This document shows positions 1-11,963 of a stretch of DNA of 64,000 bases, piece after piece. The first letter of the stretch is position 1, and each line of letters opens with the position of its first letter. This DNA comes from Golubevia sp. BC0850 (lineage: Eukaryota; Basidiomycota; Exobasidiomycetes; Golubeviales; Golubeviaceae). Under the pieces are notes generated by a model that ran no database searches, was not told where the DNA came from, and saw only the letters and a program-made list of their open reading frames with translations. The stretch covers positions 496,001 through 560,000 of the forward strand of contig JAAVVG010000002.1 in the NCBI GenBank assembly GCA_012976225.1. Reading direction: 5' to 3'. The translations under genes and the position numbers were made by a program.

Positions 1-1
1 A

Positions 2-3000
2 GAAGATCAAGAAGCATCAAGGATCAACTCTCCGGACCTGGAAGGATCTACCTCTGCAACTCGATCAGCTCTCTCTTTGAGATGTTTGATTTGCTCTTCC
101 CTCGTCTATGCTGTCTCTCGAGCTCTTCCTCCAGCACCTACTCGATCCCTCGGATTCTTCGCTGCTGGGCAAGAGAACGGCAAGGTCGCTTCCGGAACAC
201 AGACTGCATCTCCTTCGAGACCTAATCACAGCTCATCAGCAAGTTCTCAGGATTCTCTTCTTCGCCCGGCAGATGGGACTGTCTGGCTACTACCAGGCTG
301 TACTATTACTTCAGAGGAAGAGGTCTCTCAAATGAAGAAGAGCGAAGGATACTCGGAGACCTTCGGAGTGGTGATGAAGGATCCAATCGGCTTAGAGTCT
401 TCTACCGGATCTTCAACTGCTGAGAAAGACTCTGTCAGATCTCCTACCAGCAGACCAGGGTTCGGAGCTCAAAGGAAGTCTTCCTTCGGTCCGCTTCACA
501 TGTCCGCTGCCACAGGTTTACCCTCTCTTCCGCTTTCTCTCTTCTCTTCCTCAAGCTTGGCCACCCCACCTCGATCTCCTAGCATTGGTACGACTTCTCT
601 CAAATCTCCACTTTTCTCTCCAACCCTTCAAGCCTCATCTATCTCGACTTCGACATCTGCCGATCCTCTTCTGTCTCACATCGATTCCGTAGGCTTGGAC
701 TCCCTCAGGAAGAGAAGGGGAGACGCCGAGAATGAAATCGCAGCTTTCATCTCGGCGAAGCGGAGAGAATTGGAAGGATACGAAAAGTCTACTAGGGAAC
801 AAGGAGAAAAGCTTCTGGCGCTGGGTCAAGCTGCTCAGAAGGGCCCTAAGCAGAATCAGGCCTTCAGAACCTTCAAGACTCGGAACCAAAGCCCCAAAAC
901 CAACCCTGGTTTAGCAACTCCCAAGGCTGATTTACAAGCAACTCCTCCAAGCCACACCTCAAGAGAAGTCTTCAACTCGTCTGAGGAACCAGACGAATCG
1001 CTCCTCAGCTCAACCCTTCCATCTTCGGTATTCGAACGTCGCCGTCCGCTCTCTCCATCCAGGTACTCTCAATCCATCACAACGCCTCCAGATCAACTCT
1101 CAGCTGCTTCATCTGCGAGTGGAGATGGGATCCCCTCCAACTTCAAACCTTCATCCATGAGCGTCACCTCGCAGTCGCTTTCAGCCCTCTCTGCCTCTTT
1201 CGCTATGCGAGGAAGAGATCCACCTCAAGAATTGGAGGCTTGGGCCAACAAGAGGAGGCTGATGGAACGTTATCCGGAAGGAGATCACTCTGCTCTCAAC
1301 TCTGCTGAACCTAGTGGTGATGAGAGAAGCGAGGAAGATGATGGAGATGGAGAAGAGGAAGGCGGAAGGGGCAGAGGACGAGGAAGGGACAGAGGTGCTA
1401 TCAACGCTGCCAAGGAAAAGCAGCTGAGACAGGAAAGAGAGAGAGAGCGGCTAGCCTACGCTCAAGGAGAAGGAAGAAGCTTACCTATGACAGTCGGATC
1501 TCAAGTGAGAGGTGGTATTCCCAGTGCTCCTGGAAGTCAATACGTTCAGTCTCAACAACCTCGCTCCTCAACGTCTGCAGCCAATAAGCAGACCACTCAA
1601 GTCCAAGCAGAGTCTGAACAAGAGGTGGGAACTCCCAAAACCAATCAAGGATCTTCTTCTTCTTCCTCTTCTCAGGGACCTCTTCTCAATCGAGGTCGAT
1701 CCAAACGAACCAGCTCGTCCTCTCCTCTCCGCAGCAACGATATGGAGGACGCAGAATCAGTGAATTCAGGCTCGACAGCTGGAGAGGCTATTCCTTCGAC
1801 TGCCTCGACCTCTGCTCCCTTCGCTCCTGGATCTCTCTCCGCACTCTCTAAAGCACCTGCTCTCACTCGGGTCGATACAGGGCCTTCTGCAGACGACAAA
1901 GAAGCTCCGAGAGCTGGCGGAATTCTGTCAGCCCATCCAGAAGACGCTCCTACCCCTAGTGCCGAGGTGACCCTTCGACCAAGACCGCCTCCAGAGAACA
2001 GCAGCGCAGGATCAAGTCTCAAGCCAGCCGTCAAAGGCTCTACTACCACCTCTTCAGGTTCTTCAGCGTCCACGACGAAGAAAAGCAAGAAAGGGACTGT
2101 CAAAGCCAAGAAGGTCGCCTTCGCCGAGACCACAGAGAAGGTGGAAGGAGCTGCCCATCTTCCCGAAGAAGAGAGCGAGGGAGAAGAAGATGTCGAAGAG
2201 GTCAAGAATCTCGTGGACGAAAGGGAGGGAGCTGTCTTCGACATCGACGAGGAGGTCGATCAAGACGAAACTGAAGAGTCGGATGGAGAAGAATCATCAG
2301 CTGGACATCAAGCTCTCTCTGATTTGGCTTCAGACCCGGCTTACCGAGGACGATCTTCAGACAGTGGAGACGACCAATCCGCTGATTCGTCTGATGAGGA
2401 CAAGGATCTCGAAGTGGCAGCTTCAATGGCGTCAGTCGGCTCTCTCTCTGCCCTGGCGAATCAACAGAACTCCCTCCGAGGAACGACTTCCTCTTTCGCT
2501 GGAGACTTCGATCCTGCCTCTTTGAGATTGGATGGAAGAGTAGTGGATGCTGGCTCCTCTCTCGCCAAGCGAGGCGTTTCAAGCTTCAGTCACTTACCTT
2601 CGTCTGGAGCCATGCCGTTGAGTGAAGGATCTCGATTGACTGATGGTCCTTCTGGAGCTCGAATTCCCATGGCGATTGGAGAAGCTGAGGCTCGACTCAG
2701 CGGTCTTCTAGCCCCTCAAGCTCCAAGTCATCGAGGTTTATGGACGAAGAGCGGTTCTCAGTCCAAGAAGAAGAACAAGTATCAGCTGGGAGCCGATGAC
2801 GACGAGAAGTGGGAAGCGTGGCAGCAGCGAGGTGAGCAACTCACGCGGAAAAGCCGAGATGTGATTTTGTGGAGTTGCTGACAGACTTCACTCCTTTTTC
2901 CTTCACCTTCGCAGTCCGATCTCAAGAAGCCAAAGCTGCTGAGAGCGATCGCTCCTCGCCTCTGTCTTCCTCCTTGGGAGGAGCAGCTGCCCTTCCCACC

Positions 3001-4355
3001 TTCATTCGATCTACCGGACCTGGTTTTGCTCATTCTACAACTGTCAAGGACGGAAACTCTGGATTCGATCGAGAGCCGAAAACGAGCTTACCTTACGGAG
3101 AGAAGCTATTGGTACCTCCTCTTCGACAAGCAATTAGAAGGACGAACAGCGCTACGCCGAAGTCTCCTGCTCTTCCGACCATTGGCGAGAGCTCAGGAGG
3201 GTCTTCAGATACCAAGCTCGTAACCACTGCTTCCAGAAGGAGTTCAAGTGGCGGCACTCGATCGCCAGGCAGTAAAGGTGCTCTACCTGGCAGCGTTACT
3301 CTTCGTGGCTTCAACACGGCTTCTCCTCAAGCTTCCTCATCTTCTTCTCCTGCTCATGCTACAGAGCCTCTTATCGCCAAGGTTGGAGGTCGACGATCTC
3401 CTCGTCCACCTTATATAGCTCCTCCGCCACCACTGTCATCAAACACCGTTCTAGAACCCAACGCAGCAAATGCTCCTGAGCCATTGCACTTGTTCGACGT
3501 TCCAGTCGACAAGACTTTCCAAGAGAACGAAGACGGGGAAGAGGAAGAAGAGGACTGGGAGAAAGTCGTCTTGTTCATGCATCGACTCCAGAGACTCAAG
3601 ATCAACAAAAGGACGGGATGGCTTCATCATCGAGTCAAGGATCCGGAATCGATCTCGGATCATATGTATAGGATGGCTGTCTTGGCCATGCTGTGTCCTT
3701 CCACCGACGTCGACATTGGAAAATGCATGATGCTGGCGCTCGTCCATGATCTTGCTGAAGCTGAAGTTGGTGATCTCACTCCTTTGGACAACATTCCTAA
3801 AGCTGAGAAGACCGAGAGAGAGAAGCAAGCTATCGAGTACTTCGTCCACGATCTTCTAGGAGACAGTCCGGCTGGGAAACGAATCTTGAATCTCTGGACG
3901 GAGTACGAAGAGAGGCAAACTAAAGAGTCTAGATTGGTCAAGGATCTGGATAGGTTCGAGCTTTGCCTTCAAGCCATCGAATATGAAAGATGTGAGTAGC
4001 TGAGTGAATACAGGAAGTCTTTCTCAAAGCGACCCTCCCTCTGATCTCAACTCTTTCACTTTTCCCTTCTCTCACCCTCTCTCACAGCTGACGTCATTAC
4101 CGATCTACAGCCATTTTGGAGAACCTCTATCGGCCAGATATCTCACGTAAGTCATTTCAATTTCTCAAAAGACAACTTCCTCTTTTCTTACCGCCCTCTC
4201 TCGCACATCCCCCTCTCACTCAGCCTCGTCAAAGGAAATGGGCTGTCCAGTTAGCTTTAGAAAGAGAGCAACTCTGGAAATCTAGAGGAGTCGCCTACGA
4301 ACAAATGATCAAGCCCGAGGATTCCATTGCAAGCACTCCAAAATCACCACCTTAA
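2..4355 (+). CDS. HD-domain nucleotide phosphohydrolase with giant disordered N-terminus (5' partial)
   Basis: The reading frame is open from the left edge, so the start lies outside. Exons: ..2831, 2915-3991, 4088-4146, 4224-4355; phases agree at all three GT-AG introns, giving at least 1,365 residues. The last ~190 residues are an HDDC2/yeast Ygk1-type HD domain: SISDHMYRMAV carries the first His, LALVHDLAEAEVGDLTP the HD pair, and KDLDRFELCLQAIEYE the final Asp. This family hydrolyses 5'-deoxynucleoside monophosphates with a divalent metal. The preceding ~1,100 residues are Ser/Pro/Glu-rich and look disordered, with a short coiled-coil-like stretch (LRKRRGDAENEIAAFISAK), an RGRGRGR run and a thrice-repeated SLSAL motif. 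I do not recognise this N-terminal part. Family members are usually ~200-250 aa, so this is either a fusion or two merged genes. The HD part is sure; the join rests on one clean intron. Confidence 0.8.
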
Positions 4356-4694
4356 TCTTTTTTGCCCTTTGTAATAGTTCACAACCACAAGTACTCTAGC
4401 CATACACCATTCGAAACCAAATCAATTCACCATATGCCTCCCCCTTCCCCTTCTCTTACGGTGTCTCAGTTTGATTCTTCTTAGATCTGAACATCTCAGG
4501 AGTCACGTCAGCTCCTCTCAGTAACGAAGTAGGCCTTCTTTTGATGTGCCAATAGTATAGAGGCTATGAAAGGCTGATCAGAGATCTAATACCTGGGAGT
4601 CGCGGCTACGAAGGAAATAGGGGCCCAGAGGGTTGTAGACTACAAAAGGCAAAAGTGATTCCTCAACTTCCTTTTTCCTACTCCAACCTCCAAG
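4356..4694. other. Intergenic spacer without a gene
   Basis: This 339-bp stretch separates the HD-domain gene from the first copy of the decayed twin family. It should hold the 3' end of the former and the promoter of the latter. A CT-rich tract lies just before the downstream ATG. I see no open frame or RNA gene in it. Confidence 0.5.
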
Positions 4695-5928
4695 ATGCAA
4701 GATAAATCTCCGATCCCTTCAATCCCTCGTTGTATCACACCTTTGATCGCACCACCTTCCGAAAGGATCAAGACAGTCTATGTTGAAGGGACTGGCAATC
4801 TCGAAGGAGCATGGATTGAAATCCTTCAAGACACTGATCCAATCGACATCCCACTTCCAACTGACGTCTCAATGGACCTAGATCTATCAAAATATGAGAT
4901 TTCTTCTGGTGAAGAGGAAGGACATCCACTGGTAGACATTGAAGGTCTCGCAGGTTGCTTCCAAAATCTAGATCTGGATGCGGATCAACACTCCGGGAGC
5001 GAAGCTATCGGAGATTCCTCTTCCATCCAAGGTGTGTATCAGAATTCTGAATGTGAGGATTTTTTTTTCAGATCAGATGCTTGGACCTTGTTACACGGAA
5101 AGATTGATAGCTTACAGCCCTACCGTTTCCTCCAGATTCTCATTCAACCAACGATCTCAACTTCCCGCCAAGTACATTCAGTCAAGTTCTAAGCTACAAT
5201 GTCCCAAACAGCAAAGGATCTGACAGGGAGGTATACAGAATCGACAAAAAGAAGTTTGGAGCTTTACGTTCTCACTTCCAGGATCCTCAGGCTTCCTCCT
5301 CATTCAAGATCCATTCAATCTTTTACAACTTCTAGAAACTGATCCCCTACAAGTTTATCTGATATCAATATACTCAAGCGTTTTACTCGCTTCACTCAAA
5401 ATAATTGAAATACAAAAGCTGAGTCTTTCCAAACGTCAAGCAGAAGGAGATTTGGACGTTTTCACTCATCAATGGATCTGTCCGCGTTCAATGATTGAGA
5501 ACTTCATTCAAGTCTTTGGGTTCCAAAGATTAAAGAGTAGAATCTCTCATCTTTCAGAAGAAGATTTGAAGAACATCAAAGAGGAATTTGCCAGACTGGA
5601 CTTCAGTTCTATCGGTGGAAATGCAACTAAGGAGTTACTTTTCAAATTTTTACCGGATGGAGAAGTGTCTGAGAAGGTCTTGGGAGACAGCTCTGTCGAG
5701 ATTCTATGGCCCCAGAGTAGAATAGATGGTCAAAGAATGAGGATGGAGATGGAAATGAAGAAAGAAGAAGTTTTTAAGCAGGAGGATGGGAAGAAGATTT
5801 GGCGGTACCAGCAAGCAAAAGAAAAACAAAGAAGGATCCGAAGGATAGGACGACAGGTAGAAGGAGAGAGAGGTTGGCTAGGAGCGGAAGACAGAGTAGA
5901 GGAGAACAGGCTGAAGAAGTGGCGGTGA
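4695..5928 (+). pseudogene. Decayed unknown gene, tandem copy 1
   Basis: I do not recognise the family. An ATG exon (4695-5031) encodes ~112 residues rich in acidic and Ser residues, starting MQDKSPIPSIPRC. An intron of 104 nt (5032-5135, phase 1) leads to an exon with DSHSTNDLNFPPSTFSQVL and GALRSHFQ. The homologous reading then continues in another frame near 5290 (LETDPLQVYLISIYSSVLL, IENFIQVFGFQRL, LDFSSIGGNATKELLFKFL) and runs to a stop at 5928 after a basic, Lys/Arg/Glu-rich tail. Comparison with the copy at 6062-6710 shows which frame is ancestral in each part. One apparent frameshift separates the halves, so it is probably a pseudogene, although an unrecognised small intron is possible. 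Pairwise homology of the two copies is clear; function is unknown. Confidence 0.6.
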
Positions 5929-6061
5929 TGTCAGGTGAGAATGCTCCTACTGGGCATCAAGGTGAGTTTTTCGCAATAACTGGAATACTGTAACAGTAGG
6001 CTATTACATGTTCAAGAGCTGACTGACCAGTGATATCTCTTCTTCTCTTCCGTGGGTCCAG

Positions 6062-6710
6062 TCAACAATTCTCCCAATCCTATCTTCTCCCCTAGTCCAC
6101 TCAGTCAACTCCTGAGTCACGATCGTCCAGCTAGCAAACTGACTAGCGAGAGCTCCAAAGTCCTCAATCAAAGGAAGTTAGAGGCACTTCGTTCCCATTT
6201 CCAATCGTCTCAAATCCCTCTCGATTTAGATCTTTCAGAATTTCTAGCAAGTGATCCTTTGATTGCTTATCTAGCATCTCTTCACTCCAGTGTATTAACT
6301 ACGGTTTCTGACCTAATCGAATCAAAACCACTCAGGAGGAAGGCTTCCGCAGCTCAATCGAAGAGAAAAGTTGGATTTTTCATTTATGAACTTCTTCATC
6401 CTTATGTGACGCTTGAAAACCTGATTAAGGTTTACGGATTTTAAAATACAGGACCAGAGTACATCAGCTCAAAAAGGGAGAATTGAGGATCATTAGAAAG
6501 GAGTTCTCTCCCTTGGATTTCAATTCTATCGCTGGTAAAGCAACCAAGAGCTCACTTTTGAGATTTTTACCAGATGGAGTTCTCTTCAAGAGGGTCTTGA
6601 TTGAAAGTTCTACCGTCGCTCTTTATGATGAAACCAGATTAGAGATTCAAAGAGAGAACCAAAAAGCAAGAACAGCGAAAGGAACGAAAAGGTTAGAGAT
6701 GAATAGTTAA
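6062..6710 (+). pseudogene. Decayed unknown gene, tandem copy 2
   Basis: This is homologous to copy 1 over its whole second exon: LSQLLSHDRPASK, KLEALRSHFQ, LASDPLIAYLASLHSSVL, LENLIKVYGF, LDFNSIAGKATKSSLLRFL. It begins after an acceptor at 6060-6061 that pairs with a GTGAGT donor at 5962, in the same phase (caa-g) and the same place as the intron of copy 1, so the intron was duplicated with the gene. Only a basic, highly charged remnant stands where exon 1 should be. A stop follows VYGF at ~6442, and the homologous reading resumes in another frame (RIIRKEFSPLDF...), ending at 6710. It could also be the second half of one two-repeat gene with copy 1. Several breaks make expression of a full product unlikely. 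Confidence 0.6.
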
Positions 6711-8456
6711 ATCAAGCAAATCAGAATTTGGAGACAACGAGATTGTACGAGGAAGAGAGGAGACAGAGAGAGAATGAGGCCGAAATAGAAAATTTGGCAG
6801 GGAAGGAGAGCCTAACTTACGTTGATAAATGGAGACTGGCCGAGCTTCAGAGACCCGTGCAGCTCAGAAGCGACAGACAAGCGGGTCCCTCTAGCTTACG
6901 TCGTTAACGACCTTTTCCGTAATTCTCTACTTTCTGTACTTTGAATCTCGACTTTCCTTCACTCCTGTAGCTGTTCCCGTGTCCCAATGAAAAATAAGAT
7001 CTCTCTTTCATTCTGTTCCATTTGTATCCATTCCACTTTTCACTCTTCATTCCATCTTCTGTCCACCAACAAATCAAATGGCCTCCTCTTTTAAACAGAG
7101 CATCATCAATTCAATAAACCTTCTCAATCAACCAAGTCAAACCGCAACAGCTCTTCGGGGAGATGTCGCAAGAAGATGGAAGGGGCGAGAGCTGAAGACT
7201 TGAGAAAAGGACTCAAACATTTCCAGAGATCGTTCGATCATTAGGCCGGTTGAGAAAAAGTAGGATCCCCTTTCTTTTCAAAGCTATTCAAAGCGTTGGA
7301 GCTCTTTCATTCTTGTCGTCTGTTTCCAGTTCAGAACTGGCTGGCCTTTGTCTGAACGAATCACTTACTTATCGCCTCACAGAACCTGCTTTCAATGGCC
7401 AATAAAGCTTCAGGTTCAATGATTGTAGAGCGAGAAATTCTCCTTGCAGAGGTTGCTATCATCCGTCTGCGTAACAGGAGAGCTCACCTTCACTTTCTTC
7501 TGGTTGAAACTGGAGTCTCTACAAGTGAAGAGACACAGCTTCAACCAAAGGTATCGATTTACAAAGCGACAAATTCGAAAAGAGTGAAAATGAGATGGAT
7601 GTCCGACTTTCGAATCTTATGCGGCCATGAACCTGATTTCCAAGTCTCTTGATCACCCAGCATCCCTCAGTCCTAGAGAACGAAACTTCAGTTGGAAATT
7701 ATAGTATCTCGAGTGGGAATAGCAAGGAGATGGTATCTGAAATCAGGTCGAAAGAGACGGAAGGAATATGGTGACACGGCCATTGATCGGAGACTTTGTA
7801 ATGAGATGGATGGAACCAGGATAGAGTGCGATTCGAAAGTGGATGGGAAGAGAGTGAGAGAGCGAGAGAGCGGGTGTTTGTCTGTGAGAAAGGAGGAGAG
7901 AGAGAAAAGAAAAGACTCTGAAAGACCTGTTGCATGAGGGAAGAAGAAGAAAGTTGAAGGAAAGGGAAATGAAGAAGAAAATTTCTTGTGAACTTCTCGA
8001 CTTCTCAGATGTGCACAACCCGATACCTCCTTGTCTTCCCTTTGATCTCCCTAACCTAAACAAAATGTTTCGGAAATTCTAGCCAAAAGAAACGAGGAAA
8101 CAAAGCACGGAGCAGGATCGAAAGCAAAGATATGGTGACATGTTATTCAGGCAGATAGACAAGCTCCCAACTCTCGATAATCGGCACAAACTTTGTGGAA
8201 AGATATTTCGACCACTAGGAATCAGATAATAAGGAGCGAGAGTCATCTTGACATCGTATGGCCTGTTGAATCAAGAAGAAGCCCTTCTTTCCTTTTTTCA
8301 GTCTCATCACGCTCAGCGAGAGCGTGAAAGAGTGATGAAAGAAATGCAACTGCAACACAAGACAAATTAGTAAAATTCTGGTTGAAGAAACTAGACTAGC
8401 AAAACAGCGGTCTCAACATTGCTTGAAGTGGTCCAAGTTTCCCAAACACTGCAATT
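6711..8456. other. 1.7-kb region without a convincing gene
   Basis: Only short frames occur here. The best is 7395-7652 (+, 85 codons, starting MANKASGSMIVERE), which has no recognisable motif, no conserved-looking core and no spliced partner. A strongly purine-biased tract at about 7,830-7,990 (repeated GAGAGA/GAAAGA) produces open frames on both strands by composition alone. The right part must hold the 3' UTR of the minus-strand gene ending at 8457. I see no RNA gene or repeat array. Confidence 0.4.
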
Positions 8457-9964
8457 TTACCTCAGCTTCTCCTCCGGGTTGGATCTCTTCCACACTTCAA
8501 TTAACGACAAAGCTCTGTCTAAATCAGCCGGAATGACATGATTAGAAGATCTTTTCTTTCCCCTTGTGTTTTTGCTCCTAGCGGTCTTGCTATCGTGTAC
8601 AATAATCCTTTCCAAAATGGCTCTTCGAATTGCTTTCTTAAAGATGACGGGATACCCTTGAAATTGACCTTCGTTTTCGGCAGCAGTGAATTGAGCTGCA
8701 GACTTCAATCCAGTCAGAAGCTGGTTGCTTCGAAGAGAGATCGGAGGGAAATGAGGAAATAGAAATTCCGAGATCCAATCTTCGTTCTTCCAATGTTCTG
8801 AAATCCTTTTCTTCAGGTTTTCCCAACCTGAGTATAATTCTGGCTTGGATCGTGATTTCATCGCTTTCGTTTCTTGAAGTCCAGAAATATTTTCGACCAG
8901 CGAGTCGGGGACTTCGTCAAATGAGTCTGAAGAGGAGGCGATGAAATAGAGACAATTCAGCTCTCGAGTCGTAACGAAATGGTCATTATTCGAAAATCTG
9001 ACGAGTGATATGTATACTCACATTTGGTAATCTCCTCCGCGATCATCTCCAGTCTCTTTGAGTGAAGTACCTCCTCTGCAGCTTCCAAATCAGCTAAGGC
9101 TACGTTCTGGCCGCCGTGCCCTCCTACAAGTGTAGAATGCCTTTCTAGCGCCGCTCTCTCTACCTCCAGGCATATAGAAGGAGGATAGAGACCATCTCTT
9201 CGTGCTGATGAAGGTTCCAAAGAGAGAGCCGTAAAGCTGAGCCTTCTGACTGCGTTGCAAGCTCTAGGCATCTTGAACTGATAAGGAGGAAACTTTCCCA
9301 TCGGCTGAAATAGGAAAGCATCTCCTCCCAACAGTGCTTCGACATCCTCCCTTGTCCGCTGAGCTTTTGTGGCTTCGTAAGCTTGATGGGTAGGGGCAGC
9401 GGAAGAAGAAGTAGAGCTCTTGCTTTGGAGGATCATCTTGGCCAGCCTGAAATCATCCAGACTGATTTGTTTTCTGATAGTTCTGTGCACTCCCTTGCCT
9501 TTTTGGCCAGCTCCTTGAATCCTTTGCTCGGATGCTTGTCGTAGAGCTTCGGAGAGAGTTCGCTCCCAGTTCTGTTGATCAACGGCCTGGGCTGCTTTGA
9601 TTGCACTCTTGATTCCCGATAAGAAGACCCTCCCGAGTATAGCTGAGGGATCCAAGGTCTCACATCCTCCTATTGATTGTTGAAAGATGGAACTTCCGTT
9701 GAGAAGAGCGTTGATTTCTGCTCGAAGTCGATTGACCTCTGATTGGTAGAATGAATTGAGAGAATGAGAAGATGAGGAGGATTGGTTCGGAAGACCTTTG
9801 ACTAGACTGTTAGATTCAATTGAGGTTGCGAGTTGAGAGATGAATCGTACTTGAGGCTTTTTGGAAAGAAGAGGAGTTGGTGGAAGTGAAGAAGTTATTG
9901 GTTTGGAGGAGGAGGAGGATGCTGGCTGCGATTGCAGAATGCTACCCAAGAGTGATCTCCTCAT
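8457..9964 (-). CDS. Conserved-looking protein with putative mitochondrial targeting, function unknown
   Basis: Exons 9964-9022 and 8926-8457 are joined by a 95-nt GTGAGT-CAG intron in phase 1, giving 470 aa. The start MRRSLLGSILQSQPASSSS is Arg/Ser-rich and lacks acidic residues, as in a mitochondrial presequence; the next ~50 residues are also basic and Ser-rich. The body has helical, charged segments (LRAEINALLNG, TIRKQISLDDFRLAKMIL) and an aromatic/Pro patch (FQPMGKFPPYQF). The C-terminal exon carries SGWENLKKRISEHWKN and ends Lys/Arg-rich. I do not recognise a family. Mitochondrial location is inferred only from composition of the N-terminus. It is divergently arranged with the F-box-like gene, with 186 bp between the start codons. 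Confidence 0.75.
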
Positions 9965-10150
9965 CTACTTGCATTTCAGATCACTGCTTAGGAAGAGCTT
10001 ATTCGAGGAGAGGCAGAAGGTTGTGTAATATGTTGATAGACATTTGGGATTTTGAATCCGTCTGAACTCTGAAGACCTCCTCCGGTGAACCAACCTTACC
10101 TCATCGCTTAATCCTTCAATCTCTTCAATGATTCGCTAAATCTATTCAGT
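9965..10150. promoter_or_regulatory. Divergent intergenic promoter region
   Basis: This is the 186 bp between two start codons on opposite strands. Both genes must be controlled from here or from within each other's 5' ends. I see no clear TATA box, and the plus-strand side is CT-rich before the ATG. Confidence 0.45.
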
Positions 10151-11810
10151 ATGGATCAGCTGAGCTTAACAGAAGCCTCTCTGCCTCGATTACCACCTGA
10201 GGTCTTAGAGGCAGTCTTGACCAATTTCAATCCATCAATTCCAATTTCCATCTTCAATCAACCTAATTTACTCTACAATCTTTCAGCTTTATCTCAAGTT
10301 TCTCAATTATTCCGTCACTGGTCTCTTCAAATCCTATATGAAATCCTCATTCTCCCTCGAACTGTCAGAGACTTCAAAACGCTCTATTCCAGATTGAGAG
10401 AAACTCATCCACCTTTCAACTGTTCAGGCTTCACAAGAGCCATCTTTTCTGGGATTCCAGATATCGGTCAATTGACTTCTATGTCTGCCGGCTGGGAATC
10501 TGATCTACTGAGACTACTTCATTATTGTGGTGAGCGGGTGGAAATTCTATCTCTTTGGGATTCAGAGAGTCGAGTTCTTCTAAGGGATACAGGTCAGGTT
10601 AGGGGAGGTAGAGAAGGTGTCAAAAAGAGATTGGCAGATAGAAAGAGGGGGAAGCAAGATGGGGATGTAGAGGCAGGAGACGTCAAAAGGAATCAGAAGA
10701 GCAAAGGTGGAGTTGGCACTTCGCAACCCTTACTTCTCTGGGGAGAAGAATCCTCCTCAGCTTCCTCTTCTTCCTCCTATTCTGATTCGGATTCAGACTC
10801 TGATTCGGAATCCAATCTGTCCAACTCTTTGACTGGTTCAAATCTACTATCCAAAGAAGAATTAGAAGCTCAACTAGAAAGAGAAAGGCAAACCTTACCA
10901 AACTGGTTGAGACACGAACTTGAACATTCAGATCAAAGTAAAGTAGTCAGGAATTATAAAGCTCATTTGACTCCTACAGTTCAGATGAGGGAGCAGTCCA
11001 AGAGAAGGTTGGAGGAACTTAAAAGGCAGAACGGAAGAGTTCCCAAAGGTTGCAAACCAAAAAGAATGTCTCTTATGTTCCAGCTTCCTCTCTTTGAGCA
11101 TGAAGATAGGGAGCTGTTTCGAAGAATGCTTTGTTGGAGAAAGTGCGAAGAACTGGACGTGTGAGTAATCTTCAGGATGAGCTCGCATTCTCTCGAGATC
11201 CGCTTTGTAAGGTCGAGCTAATCTTTTACCTCCTCTCTCCCACAGCCATGTGCCGATCACAACCCACGTCTCAAAAGCTCTTCAACTTTTCTCATCCCTC
11301 CACTCTTCACCCCTTAAGCGCCTTCGAATCTCTTCAATCCATGCCTCTTTAGTCCTAGCCCTAGGTCCTTTCTCTCGCTCAAACGCCAATGTTCAAGAAG
11401 AAAGTCAAGACTATCACTATTCCTATCATTCTCAAGAGATATCTAGCCCCAAAGGAAAGACCAAAGAGAAAAAGAAAAAGTCGTTGAATCTGACTAAGAT
11501 TTTAGAGAAGATCTTGAAATCTTCGCTATTAAAAGAGAGTTTGATGAAAGAGTTCTTGAACTCGCCTATTGCTGAAGTGGAAATGCTAGAAAAAGCTCTG
11601 TTGGATGTCGCTTTGAGAACGATCTATTCAGAAGAGGAAATGGAATACAGAGAGAAAAGGAAGGGAACAGAATTGATTAGGATTAAGATCATCCAAGGGA
11701 AGCAACAAGCCAAATGGGGGAAGCTCAAAGAGAGACTCAATGATTTCAATGAAAGAGCGCAGGGGAAAGGTGAAGGTAGCTGGAAGACCTTAGGGGTTTG
11801 GGACGATTAA
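10151..11810 (+). CDS. F-box-like protein with acidic Ser/Asp insert
   Basis: Exons 10151-11160 and 11246-11810 give 524 aa; the 85-nt intron is GTGAGT-CAG. Residues ~13-75 read like a diverged F-box (SLPRLPPEVLEAVLTNF, then LSQVSQLFRHWSLQILYEIL), the Skp1-binding fold of SCF ubiquitin ligases. After ~110 residues there is a long low-complexity insert with Lys/Arg and a Ser/Asp run (YSDSDSDSDSES). The C-terminal half resumes with LFRRMLCWRKCEELDV and THVSKALQLFSSLHS, followed by a Lys-rich coiled-coil-like tail. The ordered parts resemble basidiomycete F-box/substrate-adaptor proteins. The F-box assignment is by pattern only, and the protein could be an unrelated helical family. Confidence 0.7.
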
Positions 11811-11963
11811 GGCAGAGAGGATGGAGCTTTCTCAAGATCGTCAAATACACAGTTTTCGCCATCTATTCACACTCATCAGAGTCAAGAACCAGTCATGTAC
11901 TTATTTCTCGTGTACGATATTTAACATCAATTTCCAAGGTTTGCAAGTTCTGTTTCCTCTTCC

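Noticed and set aside
108-335. Leu-rich frame in the first gene that looks like a helical protein (LELFLQHLLDPSDSS)
   Set aside because: The overlapping frame of the HD-domain gene is open to the window edge and continues in frame through all later exons. The Leu-rich reading is what Ser/Pro-rich coding gives in a shifted frame and it ends in a stop.
1672-2244. 190-codon minus-strand frame inside the first gene
   Set aside because: It is antisense to a long low-complexity coding exon, where the composition (TCN/CTN bias) keeps the opposite strand open. No start context or domain.
7692-7937. Overlapping plus- and minus-strand frames in a purine-rich tract
   Set aside because: Both are open because the tract is nearly all purine on one strand. 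The peptides are repetitive Arg/Glu or Leu/Ser and have no family features.
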